NCBI RefSeq assembly: GCF_007752345.1
Contig: NZ_CP036299.1
Location: forward strand, 868,001 to 932,000
DNA from: Planctopirus ephydatiae
GTDB taxonomy: Bacteria; Planctomycetota; Planctomycetia; Planctomycetales; Planctomycetaceae
Direction: 5' to 3'
Length of the DNA stretch: 64,000 nt
Part shown: in pieces, positions 8,459 through 17,500 of the stretch
How the letters are laid out: every line of letters starts with the position of its first letter
How positions within the stretch are numbered: position 1 is the first letter of the stretch
Translations under genes and position numbers: made by a program
Notes under the pieces: generated by a model
The model's database searches: none
Seen by the model: only the letters and a program-made list of their open reading frames with translations
Told to the model about the DNA's origin: nothing

Positions 8459-8768
8459 AAATTCCCGTTTCCACATGGAATTTCTGGCCTAATTGGTCGG
8501 ATTTCATTTCTGATCGCATCTTGATGACGCTCATCCCAGACGGGATGACGATCATAGTTCACGCTATTGATCTGCGCGCCGGGTTCGCCTGGTGCTGTAA
8601 AACTGTCGAGGGTCCATTGCCTTGTCGTGGGGTGGCAATTCGCTTCGGCCTTCCAACCCCATTCGAGTCGCCGCAGGACAACCCAGATGCCGCCTTCGGG
8701 CTTGTATAGCAGGTAGGAAAATCAGCGTTGATAGAGAGCTGGAGCTCGTTAATAGATACCAGTAGTGC
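8455..8768 (-). pseudogene. Orphan 'GGIWV' C-terminal domain fragment, frameshifted
   Basis: On the minus strand, E-L-Q-L-S-I-N-A-D-F is read in one frame and YLLYKPEGGIWVVLRRLEW in another, joined by a frameshift near 8715. The two halves together align with residues ~660-740 of the 5277-7514 product (HLNIHEEFELFLMYQPTGGIWVTLRK...). The tail keeps the W-D-E-R-H-Q-D signature and ends in TAG at 8457-8455. The first part continues in frame directly after the TAA of the gene at 8769. It is a dead third copy of the C-terminal domain. Confidence 0.75.
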
Positions 8769-9287
8769 TTACTTCAGTGAAACGATAATGCTGCCATCGC
8801 GACTGCTGGCGGCCAGACAGGCCCTGAGCGTTTGCTCAGAAACGGCGAGGGCGAGTGCCGGGTAATTGACGAGGAGTGTGAGAAGCTGCCGGGCGGTGGA
8901 AGCGAGTTCGCCCGTGACGAGAGACATGTCAACCTTGTTGCATTCGATGCAAGCTAAGGTGAAGTCGTTCATCTCACAGAGCAACTCGACATAGTTTGCA
9001 CGAACTTCAGCACTATTGACAATTGCCAATGATTCCCTGTAGCGACATGCTGACTGTTTGTTGTCACCCCCTTTTGAGTAAAGCCAGGCGGCTCTTGCAA
9101 GAAAGGTGGCCATCCACGCCTCCATCAGTTCGGCTTGAGTCGAATCTTGGGACGCAATGATTCTCGCCCGTTCACACAATTCACCAATTTGCGAGGCTCG
9201 CTGGCAAGGTTTGTCTGAAGACTGAGAATCCGACGACAACAGGCTGACAGCGAGAAAGTTCTCCCAGAGTTCTTCAGGAGCGAACAC
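8769..9287 (-). CDS. Helical protein of unknown function, possibly TPR-like
   Basis: 172 residues, all-helical in appearance, with no signal peptide or membrane segment. Helix pairs such as AWMATFLARAAWLYSKGGDN and YRESLAIVNSAEVRANYVEL resemble TPR units, but no clean consensus is present. Codons in the same frame after its stop encode the remnant of the array C-terminal domain, so it may be the surviving front of a longer fused gene. ATG 9287 was used; the ribosome site is weak (GGAAAG region at a distance). Low certainty about function. Confidence 0.5.
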   Translation of the reverse strand: MFAPEELWENFLAVSLLSSDSQSSDKPCQRASQIGELCERARIIASQDSTQAELMEAWMATFLARAAWLYSKGGDNKQSACRYRESLAIVNSAEVRANYVELLCEMNDFTLACIECNKVDMSLVTGELASTARQLLTLLVNYPALALAVSEQTLRACLAASSRDGSIIVSLK

Positions 9288-9453
9288 GAGAGAGGTTCCT
9301 TTCGATGATTTCGCGGAGGATCGGGTGATCGCAATAGTGCTGGAGGGCGATGATTTCGATTGAATTCTTCTAGCGTCTGCCAGCCGCTTGTGGATTGAAA
9401 AGAGTCTCCGGATGGAGATCCGCCCTTACGTAATCACCTTGGCTGGGGGAAGC

Positions 9454-10278
9454 TCACGACAGGCCGGATTGCTGCAGGAGTTTTCTGGTCGATTGATAGG
9501 CCTCATTGACCCAGGCTTCAATCGCATCGGGGTCAGGGCTGTATTCGAGTTCAATGGAAATGGCACCGGGGATTTCCATCTCGCGAATGGCTTCCAAGTA
9601 AGGAGCGAACTGCACGACGCCGCGACCTGGCGGAAGATCTCCATGAATTTTTCCGTCGCAGTCGCTGATGTGGACGTGGAACGCCCGGCCCTTAAGTTTT
9701 TTGAGTTCTTCGGCGGGGACGTTGGCCAGACAGAGATGCGAAATGTCGATGTTGGCACCGACGGCTGGCTCGCCCACGTCGTTCAAAAAGCGATCCATGG
9801 CATCGACGCTATTGAGCAGCGAGAGGTGGAAGGGTTCCAGTTCGAGGGCGATTTTCAGGCCGAGTTCACCGGCATAAGCTCCCAGAGCCTGGCAGGCTTC
9901 GACAGCACTCTGCCACTGTTCTTCGGGGGGAATGACTTCGCGGTTCCAGATGTATTCGCCCAGAACCAGCAGCAGATTTTCGCCTCCCAGTTCGTACACG
10001 AGGTCGAGATGTCGAACGGCCCGGTCGAGGTGAAACGTGCGGACGCTGGGGAAAGGATCGATCAGGCCTGCTGAAACACAGCAGATGGAGACCAGTGGCA
10101 GTTCAAGTCGATCGAGTTCCCGCTGGATCGCACGCTTTTCAGTGACGGGCAGGTCGAGGGGATCGACGAGCAGATCGACCGTGTCAAAACCGATTTCTTT
10201 TGTTTTCTGGAGACCCCAGACGGTTTCGCGGCCAGCCTGTCCCCAGGCAGAATTGATCAAACCTAAACGTGACATCAT
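9454..10278 (-). CDS. Sugar phosphate isomerase/epimerase family (TIM barrel)
   Basis: 274 residues. Xylose-isomerase-like/AP-endonuclease-2 TIM barrel: opening strand SRLGLINSAWG, metal-ligand-type glutamate in KIALELEPFH, D-I-S-H in VGANIDISHLCLA, H-V-H in AFHVHISDCDG, and a closing glutamate in ISIELEYSPD. This is consistent with a divalent-metal-dependent sugar or inositol isomerase or epimerase; substrate unknown. Start at 10278 (a second ATG follows at once) behind GGGAG. It stands alone, divergent from the HEAT-repeat gene at 10367. Confidence 0.85.
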   Translation of the reverse strand: MMSRLGLINSAWGQAGRETVWGLQKTKEIGFDTVDLLVDPLDLPVTEKRAIQRELDRLELPLVSICCVSAGLIDPFPSVRTFHLDRAVRHLDLVYELGGENLLLVLGEYIWNREVIPPEEQWQSAVEACQALGAYAGELGLKIALELEPFHLSLLNSVDAMDRFLNDVGEPAVGANIDISHLCLANVPAEELKKLKGRAFHVHISDCDGKIHGDLPPGRGVVQFAPYLEAIREMEIPGAISIELEYSPDPDAIEAWVNEAYQSTRKLLQQSGLS

Positions 10279-10366
10279 ATTTCTCCCATGGCAGAACAGC
10301 GGTATGCTGCCTCAGAGTTGATCCCTGACAGATCGCTTTGTCAATTCGCAGCGGGGAGGAAGGCTC

Positions 10367-11101
10367 ATGACACAACTGGATCGATTTGACGGCATGACGG
10401 TTGATGAGCTTCGAGACCGGATGAAGACAACGACAACTCCTGAGACGAGGTTTCGGGCCATGGTCGGGTTGTGTGCACTGCTAGATCAGGAAGCAGCCCA
10501 TGCAGATCTGCTCGAGGCGATGGGGGATGCTGACGCTTCACTGGTGGCTTACGCCTGTAAGCAGGTCGCTCGCAGATCAAGTGTGTTTTCTGAGGAGCAG
10601 GCAGCAGAACTGAAGGGGCGACTGGAAGCATGCCTCCAGCACGACGATCCGGACGTCAAGTTTGAAGCGGCCAGGGCGTGGGTTCACTTTCCCTTTGATG
10701 CACGCGTTGTGCATCGGCTACTGCATGAGTTGTTAAATGATCCGGAAACACAGCCCCTCATGCTGGGCCCGGTTTTGAAGACTTTTGCCAAGGCCCACGG
10801 GCCTGTCGATCAACTGGAAGTCTCTTTCAAGCTGCTGGCCCATCATGAAAAGGAAGATCTTCGAGAAGCAGTTGCGGAATCGATTGGCTTATTGGGCTCG
10901 GAAGGCAGGCCGTTTGCCAGCATTCTGTTGAAGCTGCTGGACGATGAAGATCCTTTTGTGCGCGAGCGTGCGGCTCATAGCCTCGCTTTGATTGGCTCGC
11001 AAGCGGCAGAAATTGTGGAGGCGCTGAAAGCCGCGACTCAGGATGAAGATGAAGGCTGTGCGGAAGAAGCCAGGAAATCCTTGGAACAATTGCTGAAGTA
11101 A
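10367..11101 (+). CDS. HEAT-repeat protein
   Basis: 244 residues of paired helices. Clear HEAT units include HDDPDVKFEAARAWVHF, EKEDLREAVAESIGLLG and DEDPFVRERAAHSLALIG. No signal peptide, so probably a cytosolic scaffold. GGAGGAAGG lies just upstream of the ATG at 10367. No catalytic domain or operon partner points to a specific role. Confidence 0.85.
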   Translation: MTQLDRFDGMTVDELRDRMKTTTTPETRFRAMVGLCALLDQEAAHADLLEAMGDADASLVAYACKQVARRSSVFSEEQAAELKGRLEACLQHDDPDVKFEAARAWVHFPFDARVVHRLLHELLNDPETQPLMLGPVLKTFAKAHGPVDQLEVSFKLLAHHEKEDLREAVAESIGLLGSEGRPFASILLKLLDDEDPFVRERAAHSLALIGSQAAEIVEALKAATQDEDEGCAEEARKSLEQLLK

Positions 11102-11219
11102 GGTTTTCCATCCGGGCAATGTTTGGGAGTGGTACTTTTCGGCTCAATATGTCCTAATGATCTTTCGTGGAATATCAGTTATTGATCGATGGCACCTTTG
11201 GCCTGGTCAGGGGAACGCA

Positions 11220-11762
11220 ATGTCCGGACTTTCCAGAGCTGAAGTGAATCTCTCACAGGAAATTTCACAGCCCAGTCCTGCCACATCGATGCTGCGGTTC
11301 GCTGTCTGTGCGATCGTGGTCTTTGCCGCTGCAGGTTATGCATCGAGCTTCACACCTGGCCCGTGGTATCTCACATTGCAATCCCCGGTAGGCACGCCAC
11401 CGAACTGGATCTTTCCTCCTGTGTGGTCAGTGCTGTATGCACTACTGGCCATTTCCTTCTGGTGGTTTTGGGAACAGGCTGATGCAAAGCCACCCACTTC
11501 CAAACAGATTTTTCGACTTGGTGCGGCGGTCTTTGTGGTACAACTGATTGCGAATGCGTTGTGGAGCCAGTTCTTTTTTGGCTGGCACTGGATGGGTCTG
11601 GCACTGATCAATATTGTGTTCTTATGGCTCTCGATTCTGGCCATGATGCTGATCTTTCGCCGAAATTCTCCTCTGGCTGCAAACTTATTGCTGCCCTATC
11701 TGGCATGGGTGGGATATGCGACTTATCTGAATGCCGGATTTGTGTATCTGAATCGTGAATGA
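11220..11762 (+). CDS. tspO: TspO/MBR family tryptophan-rich sensory protein
   Basis: About 180 residues from the ATG at 11220, which has GGGGAA just upstream; the in-frame ATG at 11157 is less likely. Five hydrophobic helices. Family signatures are present: PPNWIFPPVWSVLYALL, ANALWSQFFFGWHW and LLPYLAWVGYATYLN. TspO proteins are membrane proteins that bind porphyrins and sterol-like ligands and take part in stress or tetrapyrrole regulation. The next gene starts within or shortly after its end, suggesting coupled expression. Confidence 0.93.
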   Translation: MSGLSRAEVNLSQEISQPSPATSMLRFAVCAIVVFAAAGYASSFTPGPWYLTLQSPVGTPPNWIFPPVWSVLYALLAISFWWFWEQADAKPPTSKQIFRLGAAVFVVQLIANALWSQFFFGWHWMGLALINIVFLWLSILAMMLIFRRNSPLAANLLLPYLAWVGYATYLNAGFVYLNRE

Positions 11763-11829
11763 ACAAACCGATTGCACAGGGCCTTGTTCAATTTCTCTGC
11801 GTCTGCCCAAATCGAAATCAGGTGTGGCA

Positions 11830-12666
11830 ATGCGGCATATCATCAATCAATCTTTTCCTGTGGCAGCGCGAGCGATGTTCACTCAAGAAGGAGGAGGGAA
11901 AAGATCCTTGCGACTGCTGTCCTTGTGGTCTGTGGGTTTGATGATGCTCTTCGCTGCTGCTGGGCCGCTGGCAATGGCGAATGAGCCGCCCGTCGCACTT
12001 GAACCAGCAACTCGCTACAGCTTTCGCGAAGATCATGACCCGAATGGTACCGGCAAGTTTTACATGGGGCGTGAGATTGCTCTGGTGATGAGTTTTCATG
12101 GTGCACCCTGGCTGGAACGACCCGAGCGCGAAGAAGAAGAGCGGCTTTCGAAACTGGTGCAATTGCTGGATCTAAAGCCCGGGCAGGTGGCGGCTGATAT
12201 TGGTGCCGGTTCGGGCGTGATCACGATGATGATGGCGGATCAAGTCGGGCCCAAGGGGAAGGTGCTCGCTGTGGATATTCAGCAGGAAATGCTCGACCTG
12301 CTGGCCGATAAACTGAACCGCCGCAATCTGCTCAATGTCGATCTGGTGCTGGGGACAGAGAAATCACCGAAAATCGCACCCGGCACACTCGATCTGGCAT
12401 TAATGGTGGACGTTTATCACGAGCTGGAGTTTCCTTACGAGATGATGAAGGAGATGGCAGCCTCACTCAAACCTGGTGGTCGATTAGTCTTTGTCGAGTA
12501 CCGCCGGGAAGATCCGGAAGTCCCGATCAAGCTGATTCACAAGATGTCTGAAGCACAGGTTCGCAAAGAGGCGGAGCAACCTGAGTTTGGCCTCAAATGG
12601 AAGGCGACTCATAAAGACCTGCCCCGGCAGCATGTCATTGTCTTTGAGAAATCCGCCCAGAAATAG
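11830..12666 (+). CDS. SAM-dependent methyltransferase with an export-like N-terminus
   Basis: 278 residues from ATG 11830 (AGGTG just upstream); in-frame GTG 11755 and ATG 11875 are alternatives. A basic then hydrophobic stretch (KRSLRLLSLWSVGLMMLFAA, then AGPLAMANEPP) looks like a signal peptide or anchor. The rest is a class I methyltransferase: SAM motif VAADIGAGSGVITMMMA, acidic loop VLAVDIQQEMLD, motif LALMVDVYHELEFP, and LKPGGRLVFVEYR. The substrate is unknown. An exported methyltransferase would lack cytosolic SAM, so either the protein is anchored facing the cytoplasm or the segment is atypical. Confidence 0.82.
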   Translation: MRHIINQSFPVAARAMFTQEGGGKRSLRLLSLWSVGLMMLFAAAGPLAMANEPPVALEPATRYSFREDHDPNGTGKFYMGREIALVMSFHGAPWLERPEREEEERLSKLVQLLDLKPGQVAADIGAGSGVITMMMADQVGPKGKVLAVDIQQEMLDLLADKLNRRNLLNVDLVLGTEKSPKIAPGTLDLALMVDVYHELEFPYEMMKEMAASLKPGGRLVFVEYRREDPEVPIKLIHKMSEAQVRKEAEQPEFGLKWKATHKDLPRQHVIVFEKSAQK

Positions 12667-12750
12667 AACACAGAAATAAACATCGGACGAGATGAAATCA
12701 GGCCATTAAAGACACTCTTTCGCTTTGACAGGAACTCAGAGCCAGAGCCA

Positions 12751-14424
12751 TTATTCACGTTTAGCGAGACGATCAACTTCTTCGAGAGTGGTTGTGCCGT
12801 CGGCGACGCGCAAAAGTCCTGATTCTCGCAATGTGACCATACCTGCTGTGAGCGCGTAAGAACGGATTTCTGTCGCAGCGGCCCGGCGAATACACAGCCG
12901 GCCGATTTCAGCATCGGTCAGCAGCAGTTCAAAGATCGCCTGACGACCCGTGTACCCTGTATTACGACACTCCCGGCAACTTCCCGGTTCGTAGATGAAT
13001 TCACAATCCGGATCGGGAAAATCATCAGGGAGCATTCCGGGCTTCACCTGGACAGGCACCTTGCAATGTTTGCAAAGTCGGCGGACCAGTCGCTGAGCCA
13101 GCACACCCGCCACCGTACTCGAAACCAGATAAGGTTCCACACCCATATCGACCAGTCGTGCAAAAGCCGAAGGGGCATCGTTGGTGTGCAGCGTACTGAA
13201 GACCAGGTGGCCTGTGAGCGAAGCCTGAATGGCGGCTTCAGCCGTCTCGCTATCGCGAATTTCCCCGATGAGAATCACATCCGGGTCATGACGCAGAATA
13301 CTTCGCAAACCGGCGGCAAACGTCAGGCCGATTTTCGAATGGACCTGAATCTGGCTGATACCCGGCATCTGGTATTCAACAGGATCCTCGACCGTGATGA
13401 TTTTGACCGAAGGGTCTTTGATCTCGTGGAGGGCACTGTACAGCGTCGACGTTTTGCCACTACCAGTCGGGCCAGTGACCAGCACAATTCCGTGTGGGAG
13501 TGTGATCAACTGGCGGAAGGGGAGATCGACCATGGGTGGCATACCCACGTTTTTCAGATTAAAGACCATACGGCCTTTATCCAACAGACGCATCACGACC
13601 CCTTCGCCATACAGCATGGGGATAATCGAAACGCGGACGTCGATCTCGCGACCTTTGATTTTCAGCTTGATGCGGCCGTCCTGTGGTAATCGTTTCTCGG
13701 CGATGTTCAACCGGGACATGATCTTAAGCCGGGTGACAATGGCCTGCTGAAACTGATTGATCGAAGGGGGCAATGGCTGGACACGCAACATACCATCGAC
13801 GCGGAAGCGGATGATCAGTCCGTTTTCCTGCGGCTCAATATGCACGTCACTGGCCTGCATTTCGAGTGCTTCCACCAGCAACTCGTTGACCAGCTTGATG
13901 ACCGAGGCCGCTTCGGCAGCATCTTCAAGGTCGCCCGTCTGTTCGAGTGGTTCACTGAGCAGTTCGACACCATCAGCCGCCCTCTGGGCCACAAGCTGAT
14001 TCAGTGTATCGCCCCCGACACCGAGATGATCTTTGATCATCTCAATCACATCGAGCTTGCGTGCCAGAACGGGTTCGAGATGAAACCCACTGACGCTGGA
14101 AAGCTCTTCGAGCGCTTCGAGGTTGAACGGGTCTGATGTGGCGACAATGACACTGCCGTTGTTTCGACCAATGGGCAGCAGAGAGTGCCGGAACACGGCA
14201 TTCGTGGGGAACTGCATCAGCAGGTCGCGATCAATCGCTTCGTGCTTGATATCGACGAAGCGCATGCCCAGTTCCTGGGCAATGGTCTGCAGAACCTGGC
14301 CTTCATCGGCCCAGCCTTTATCGATCACCAGTCGATCAACGCGCGCACCACTGGCGACACCCAGTTCTTTGAGTTGATCAGGAGTAATGACTCCTTTACG
14401 AACCAGTGTCGCCCCGATGTTCAT
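12751..14424 (-). CDS. gspE: GspE/PilB-type secretion ATPase
   Basis: 557 residues. Residues 1-150 are a MshEN/GspE N-terminal domain. Then [20 protein letters not shown] (~192), Walker A GPTGSGKT (~318-325), Asp box [10 protein letters not shown], Walker [10 protein letters not shown] (~383) and the His box [15 protein letters not shown] zinc-type tetracysteine is present (C451, C454, C483, C486), as in GspE and PilB. It should power a type II secretion or type IV pilus-like machine at the inner membrane. It lies 157 bp downstream of the GspD-like gene in the same orientation. Gene symbol given for the GspE family; PilB is an alternative. Confidence 0.93.
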   Translation of the reverse strand: MNIGATLVRKGVITPDQLKELGVASGARVDRLVIDKGWADEGQVLQTIAQELGMRFVDIKHEAIDRDLLMQFPTNAVFRHSLLPIGRNNGSVIVATSDPFNLEALEELSSVSGFHLEPVLARKLDVIEMIKDHLGVGGDTLNQLVAQRAADGVELLSEPLEQTGDLEDAAEAASVIKLVNELLVEALEMQASDVHIEPQENGLIIRFRVDGMLRVQPLPPSINQFQQAIVTRLKIMSRLNIAEKRLPQDGRIKLKIKGREIDVRVSIIPMLYGEGVVMRLLDKGRMVFNLKNVGMPPMVDLPFRQLITLPHGIVLVTGPTGSGKTSTLYSALHEIKDPSVKIITVEDPVEYQMPGISQIQVHSKIGLTFAAGLRSILRHDPDVILIGEIRDSETAEAAIQASLTGHLVFSTLHTNDAPSAFARLVDMGVEPYLVSSTVAGVLAQRLVRRLCKHCKVPVQVKPGMLPDDFPDPDCEFIYEPGSCRECRNTGYTGRQAIFELLLTDAEIGRLCIRRAAATEIRSYALTAGMVTLRESGLLRVADGTTTLEEVDRLAKRE

Positions 14425-14581
14425 AATCTTTTTTCAGTCGTATCGCAGGTTGGAAGGGCAGAGAGTGAGGCTCTGGTCAGTCGGGAATTCACCCGAAACA
14501 TCATTTTCCCGAGAGGACAGGGCTGTGAAAAGAGTTCTCCCTAGGATTCACAGGGTTTCTTGAAGCCCGCAGAAAGATTCA

Positions 14582-17500
14582 TCAGCGGCCACTTCGTCCC
14601 GAACGATCACTGCGGCCACTTCCGCTAAATCCTCCACTGCCAAAACTCCCACTCGGGCGGCCACCGCTACTGTTGCTGCCACCGCCGAAGCCTCCAAAAC
14701 CACTGCTGCTACCACTCCCCATACGTTCCCGCATACGCTGTTCCATGATTCGACGGATGTCATCCGGATTGGGTTGCTGCTGTTCGGGCTGAGGCTGGTT
14801 CTGATTGTTGTTGTTCCCTGTCGAACTGGAACCACTGCGGGACGGCCTGCTGCGGGATGAACCACTGACACTGACTTTGGGCATGAGTGATGAAATGGAC
14901 TGAGAAAGAATTGTCGGATCCGCCTTATCGAGTGTGATGACACGAATCGTTTGCCGGGCGTCTTTCGCACGCTGATCGAGATCGAGAACCAGTTCCGAAA
15001 CCTGCTGAAAGAGGGTGTCATTCGCCGAAACGACCAGATGACTGGTGCGGGTATCGACACCAATCGTCATTTCCGGCCCACGCTGGGCACCACGTCCCTG
15101 CTGACCACCTTGTTGCCCCATCAGCATGGCCAGCGGGTTGAAGTCTCCACCGCCGCGGCCACTTCGTCCACCACCTGGCATGGCCTGTGGTGATTCGAGC
15201 TTATCTTTAAAGACTTCGTTCACGATCGAGGCGACTTCTTCCACATCGGCATAGTTGACCGGGATCGAGCGAGGCAGGCGATCACGAGCGTTTTGCGGAA
15301 GCTCTTCGGCATCGAGAATCTCCAGCATCTGCTCGATTTCACGCACTTTATCGGCGGGGCCAGAGACAAACAGGGCATTGGCCCGGGTATCAGTAATGAT
15401 CCGCACTGGCTGTGAAGCAGAACCCAGCGAATCCAGACCCGTCGCACTGAGCATCCCCCGGCTCATCGACGAAAAGCCGCTGGTAAAGCCGCCGAACATC
15501 CCACCGGAATCAGCCGCAGAGGAAGCGGTCACACTGCTTTGAGGGAAGAGCCTTTCGAGCATGGTGGCGGTTTCGGTGGCATCGGCTGAGCGGAGATAGA
15601 AGATTGTCCAACGGGTACGGGCGGGAATGGTTTCTGAAAGCGCACTAAAGAGTTCTTCGAGTCGATCGAGTGCATTCGTATCGGGCGAAGTCATGATGAT
15701 CTCATCACCATTCACGGTCATGGATACGCCCGGCGAGGCCTTCGTGGCTGGCTGGGACTTCGAGTCTTTCGCTGGGGGAGTTTCGATCGAAGGCTCGGGC
15801 GTGTTTTTGTTTTGCAGATTATTGGCAGACGCTTCTTCCAGAACGACAGCCTCAGCTTCCTGCTGAGGACCATCCTTTAGTGTGGAAGTGCGGGAAACGG
15901 TGAGTAAGCGATTTTGAGGAACTGTCGAAGCGATCTCTCGTGAAGGCTGTATCTGCTGTGTGACGGGGAGTTCGCGTGTGACGGGTGAACGCTCGGCTGG
16001 TGGATTTTCTGGCACAGACGTGGGTTCAATCCGGCGGGCACCAGGAGTCTTCAGTTCACGCACGGGGTTTCGAGCCGAAGGCACAACGACGCGAATGGGG
16101 CTTTCTTCAGAAGCGGCCCAGACTTTCTGCATCATCTGCATCACTTCTTCAGGATCTCGGCCACCCAAAGTGAGTGATCGAACCATTCCCTGGCCGGTGG
16201 CTCGCTTCGCTTGTCCAGTCCCATCTTCGCCCAGTTCCGCCAGCAGCGATTTCACTTGAGACAATTGCTCGGGAGTGCCACGAATCATCAGGCGATTACC
16301 ATAAGCATCGGGTTCAATGCTGGGGGCTTCACGGCCTTCGTTCGAGAAGAGCGAACGGAGTGTGTTCGAGGCAGCGACGGGATCAAGTTTCACAAGGTTA
16401 ACCACCGCCACCGATGACGAGGCATTACCCGCCAGTTGCTTCACCAGACGGTCAATTTCGCCATGCTCGTTTTCGTTGGCCTGGATGAAGATTTTCCCGT
16501 AGCGGGTATCTTCGCCCACCACAGTACCGGGCATAAGTGTGCTGATGGTTTTCACCACCTGTGCCAGATCACTCGAAGTAACCTGATAGACCCGCAACGA
16601 GACGGGAGAATCTTCGGCCAGTGGTCGGCCATCAGCACCACGGTCCACATCGATCGACTTGATGAGATCTTCGACTGTGGGGAGCAATGTGGCAGGAGCA
16701 GCCACCAGAAGCGAATTCGTGCGAGGATCGGCAGTGACCTGCAGTTTCGCTGCGAGACTGTTCGTGGTCGACGTCGTGCGGGGTGGCAGTTGTTGTTCAC
16801 GAGGATCGCGACTGCGGTCATCCCGGCCGCGATCATCCCATCGGCTGCGATCACTGGAAGATGACGATGATGAAGTCGTGGTGGTGGCAGAGTTCGTGGG
16901 CAGGCCAAAGAGTCTGCGGACCGTTCGTTCCGCTTCCTGTGAAGAAATATGCTTGAGAGCAATCGATTTGAACGTCAGATCGCGGTTGCCAGTGGCTCCA
17001 TCGCTGGTCAATAAGCGATAGATCCGCCGGAGATTCGAACCAATATCGGTGACGACAACCGAATTGGTGTTTTTGAGAGCCGAGACTTTTCCTTGAGGGC
17101 CCACCAGTTCGCGAATTTCATTCGCAGCCACCTCGGCATCGAGCCCGGAGAGGGGAATCACCACGGACATCAGTTCGTTCTTGCCCCGGTTATCGAGTTC
17201 TTCAGGAAGCACATCAGGAACCAGATTGGGGGGAATGCCAGTGGAGATATTGGCCACCACAAGAAACTGATCGCGACGTACGAGCACAAAGCCCTTGGGG
17301 AGCAGATAGCCATTGAGAATGTCGAGAGCTTCGATCGGCGTATAGCGACGGCCGTCGAGATAGTTGAATGTGCCGGGCGGAATCTCTGTCAGATCGAGAG
17401 TAAGCCCGGCCTTGGTGGCAAACAACTGCAAGACATCAGCCCAGGGGGCATAGCGGAAGCTGAATGAGAATGGCCGCTCGGGGTCTACACCCGGGGAGAC

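Noticed and set aside
1-9287. Integrated element or prophage at the tRNA-Ala gene
   Set aside because: No integrase, no direct-repeat attachment site matching the tRNA 3' end was found, and no phage genes are present. The array looks like local duplication.
9388-10074. A 228-codon frame antisense to the TIM-barrel isomerase
   Set aside because: The isomerase has clear family motifs and a ribosome site; the antisense product does not.
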